Source: Candidatus Zhuqueibacterota bacterium
GTDB lineage: Bacteria > Zhuqueibacterota > Zhuqueibacteria > Oceanimicrobiales > Oceanimicrobiaceae
Length of the DNA stretch: 6,631 nt
Direction: 5' to 3'
NCBI GenBank assembly: GCA_011775825.1
Contig: JAABYK010000661.1
Coordinates: 11,302 to 17,932 of the forward strand
In this document: positions 5,401-6,631 of the stretch, in pieces
Numbering within the stretch: the stretch's first letter is position 1
Layout: every line of letters begins with the position of its first letter
Notes under the pieces: model-generated
Told to the model about the DNA's origin: nothing
What the model saw: only the letters and a program-made list of their open reading frames with translations
Databases searched by the model: none
Translations under genes and position numbers: made by a program

Positions 5401-6631
5401 CTATTCATACCGAAGTGCATTCACCGGGTTCGTGAGGGCGGCACGCACGGCTTGATAGCTCACCGTGATCAACGCAATCATCAACGCCAGAATCGTCGAT
5501 AAAATAAACGTGCCAAATTGGCTGCTCATATTGATCCGATAAGCGAAATCTTGCAACCATTCGTTCATCGCGTAATAAGCAACCGGCCAGGCCACGAGGG
5601 TGGCGAAAATGACCAATTTTGAGAATTCCTTCGAAAGCAACAAAACCACACTCGACACGGACGCACCGAGCACTTTCCGCACGCCGATCTCCTTCGTGCG
5701 CTGCTCGGCAGTGTAGGAAGCCAGCCCAAACAATCCCAGGCAGGCGATGACTACGGCAAGCACCGAAAAGATGATAAAAATCTGGCCGAGCTTGTGTTCG
5801 TTGTCATAAAGTTCCTGATAGCGCTGATCCAGAAAATCGTATGTGAACGGAAAATTGGGACGGTATTCCTGCCAGACTCCCTCAAGAAAACTCAGCGTGG
5901 CCGCAATATCTTTGGACCGGACCGGACGAATTCTCACCGAAATCTGATTAAAGCTGCTCGGGTAGATGAGCAAAACGATTGGCGTAATGGGTTGATGCAG
6001 CGACTCGTAATGAAAATCCTCCACAACACCAATAATTTTACCCTTGCGGCTGCCGTAACCAAACGGTTTGCCAACAGCATCCCTGGGCGACTTCCACCCG
6101 ATCTTGCGCACGGCTGTTTCGTTCAAGATAAACGCCTCGGTTGAATCGGTTGGAAAGTTCGTCGAAAAGTTTCGGCCGGCAGCGAGTTTGATGCCATAAG
6201 TGGGAATAAAGTCGTGATCAACGCGTACATTCGCGATCCGGAAGTTAATGGGCTGCTCCTGATCGCCGTCCAACGTGCGGGCGCCGGATGAATCCAGCAA
6301 GCGGCCAGACGGTACACGCTTCGAACCGGCAACGGCGACAATCTGCGCATGCTGAAGCAATCGACTCTTTAGGCCACTGTATCTTTCTATCATCTCGTCG
6401 CTTGCCGGCAAAACCACAATCTGTTCCTTATTCAGTCCCAGGTTTTTCGTGTTGCAGTACTCCAGTTGATTGTAAACCACACCCATGCTAATGATCAACA
6501 CGATGGAGATGGCAAACTGAAACACCACCAATGCAGTCCGAAAATGGGACTTGTAACTTGAAGTCTGCGCGCCCTTCAAGACTTTGACTGGTTGGAAACC
6601 GGAAAGGTAGAGCGCGGGATAGCTGCCTGCA
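5401..6631 (-). CDS. MacB/FtsX-like ABC transporter permease, C-terminal half (5' end outside window)
   Basis: The reading frame stays open to the right edge, giving 409 complete residues. It begins AGSYPALYLSGFQPVKVLKG, a signature found mid-protein in the roughly 800-residue permeases that carry two copies of a membrane/periplasmic-core unit. The visible part is the second unit. It has a membrane helix at about 31-52 (LVVFQFAISIVLIISMG) and a MacB-type periplasmic core at about 55-275, including VRVDHDFIPTYGIKLAAGR and IIGVVEDFHYESLH. An FtsX domain follows, with three further helices at about 283-306, 337-356 and 374-393. The loop EQRTKEIGVRKVLGAS (about 309-324) is the conserved segment that couples to the ATPase. 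The C-terminus is the family-typical NPVNALRYE. Such permeases work with a separate LolD/MacB-like ATPase, which is not in the window, and move or expel lipophilic compounds, peptides or lipoproteins across the envelope. A TTG at 6577-6579 is not the start. It is the first gene of the apparent operon. Confidence 0.93.
   Translation of the reverse strand, partial: AGSYPALYLSGFQPVKVLKGAQTSSYKSHFRTALVVFQFAISIVLIISMGVVYNQLEYCNTKNLGLNKEQIVVLPASDEMIERYSGLKSRLLQHAQIVAVAGSKRVPSGRLLDSSGARTLDGDQEQPINFRIANVRVDHDFIPTYGIKLAAGRNFSTNFPTDSTEAFILNETAVRKIGWKSPRDAVGKPFGYGSRKGKIIGVVEDFHYESLHQPITPIVLLIYPSSFNQISVRIRPVRSKDIAATLSFLEGVWQEYRPNFPFTYDFLDQRYQELYDNEHKLGQIFIIFSVLAVVIACLGLFGLASYTAEQRTKEIGVRKVLGASVSSVVLLLSKEFSKLVIFATLVAWPVAYYAMNEWLQDFAYRINMSSQFGTFILSTILALMIALITVSYQAVRAALTNPVNALRYE

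Noticed and set aside
6577..6579. TTG as the permease start codon
   Set aside because: The frame continues upstream to the window edge and encodes the family signature SYPALYLSGFQPVKV, so the TTG is an internal leucine and the gene is cut by the edge.

Overview
This window reads as chromosomal DNA from a Gram-negative, outer-membrane-bearing bacterium. The evidence is an exported serine hydrolase, a DUF5916-type protein predicted to form an outer-membrane barrel, and the C-terminal half of a MacB/FtsX-type permease of the large duplicated kind. This gene mix is commonest in Bacteroidota and related FCB lineages, Calditrichota/KSB1-like lineages, Acidobacteriota and Gemmatimonadota. The intergenic repeat at about 261-460, built from ATCCGTG/ATCAGTG words, recalls intergenic repeats I associate with such lineages, but that is memory and was not checked. 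No rRNA or tRNA is present to fix the taxonomy, and GC looks close to half by eye.

All recognisable genes lie on the minus strand, so the layout is read from right to left. At 6631-5401 is the 3' part of an ABC-transporter permease gene, whose 5' half lies beyond the right edge. After a 61-bp gap comes a 708-residue secreted protein (5339-3213) with an N-terminal beta-lactamase/DD-peptidase-like serine hydrolase domain, an unassigned middle region and C-terminal TPR repeats. Only 15 bp further on is an 894-residue protein (3197-513) with a signal peptide, a CBM9-like domain and a DUF5916 barrel. Same strand, short gaps and good ribosome-binding sites suggest that the last two genes, and perhaps all three, form one transcription unit concerned with the cell envelope.

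The 330 bp at 183-512 hold no credible gene. They contain a 10-bp perfect inverted repeat just after the DUF5916 stop, an inverted-repeat element made of helically spaced heptamers, and a small promoter/palindrome region before the next gene. That gene (182-1) is the 5' end of an O-methyltransferase-like protein, cut by the left edge.

The window is mostly ordinary in gene content. The repeat element, the hydrolase-TPR architecture with its unassigned middle, and the permease/hydrolase/barrel neighbourhood are the parts worth a second look. I see no mobile-element gene, CRISPR array or RNA gene.
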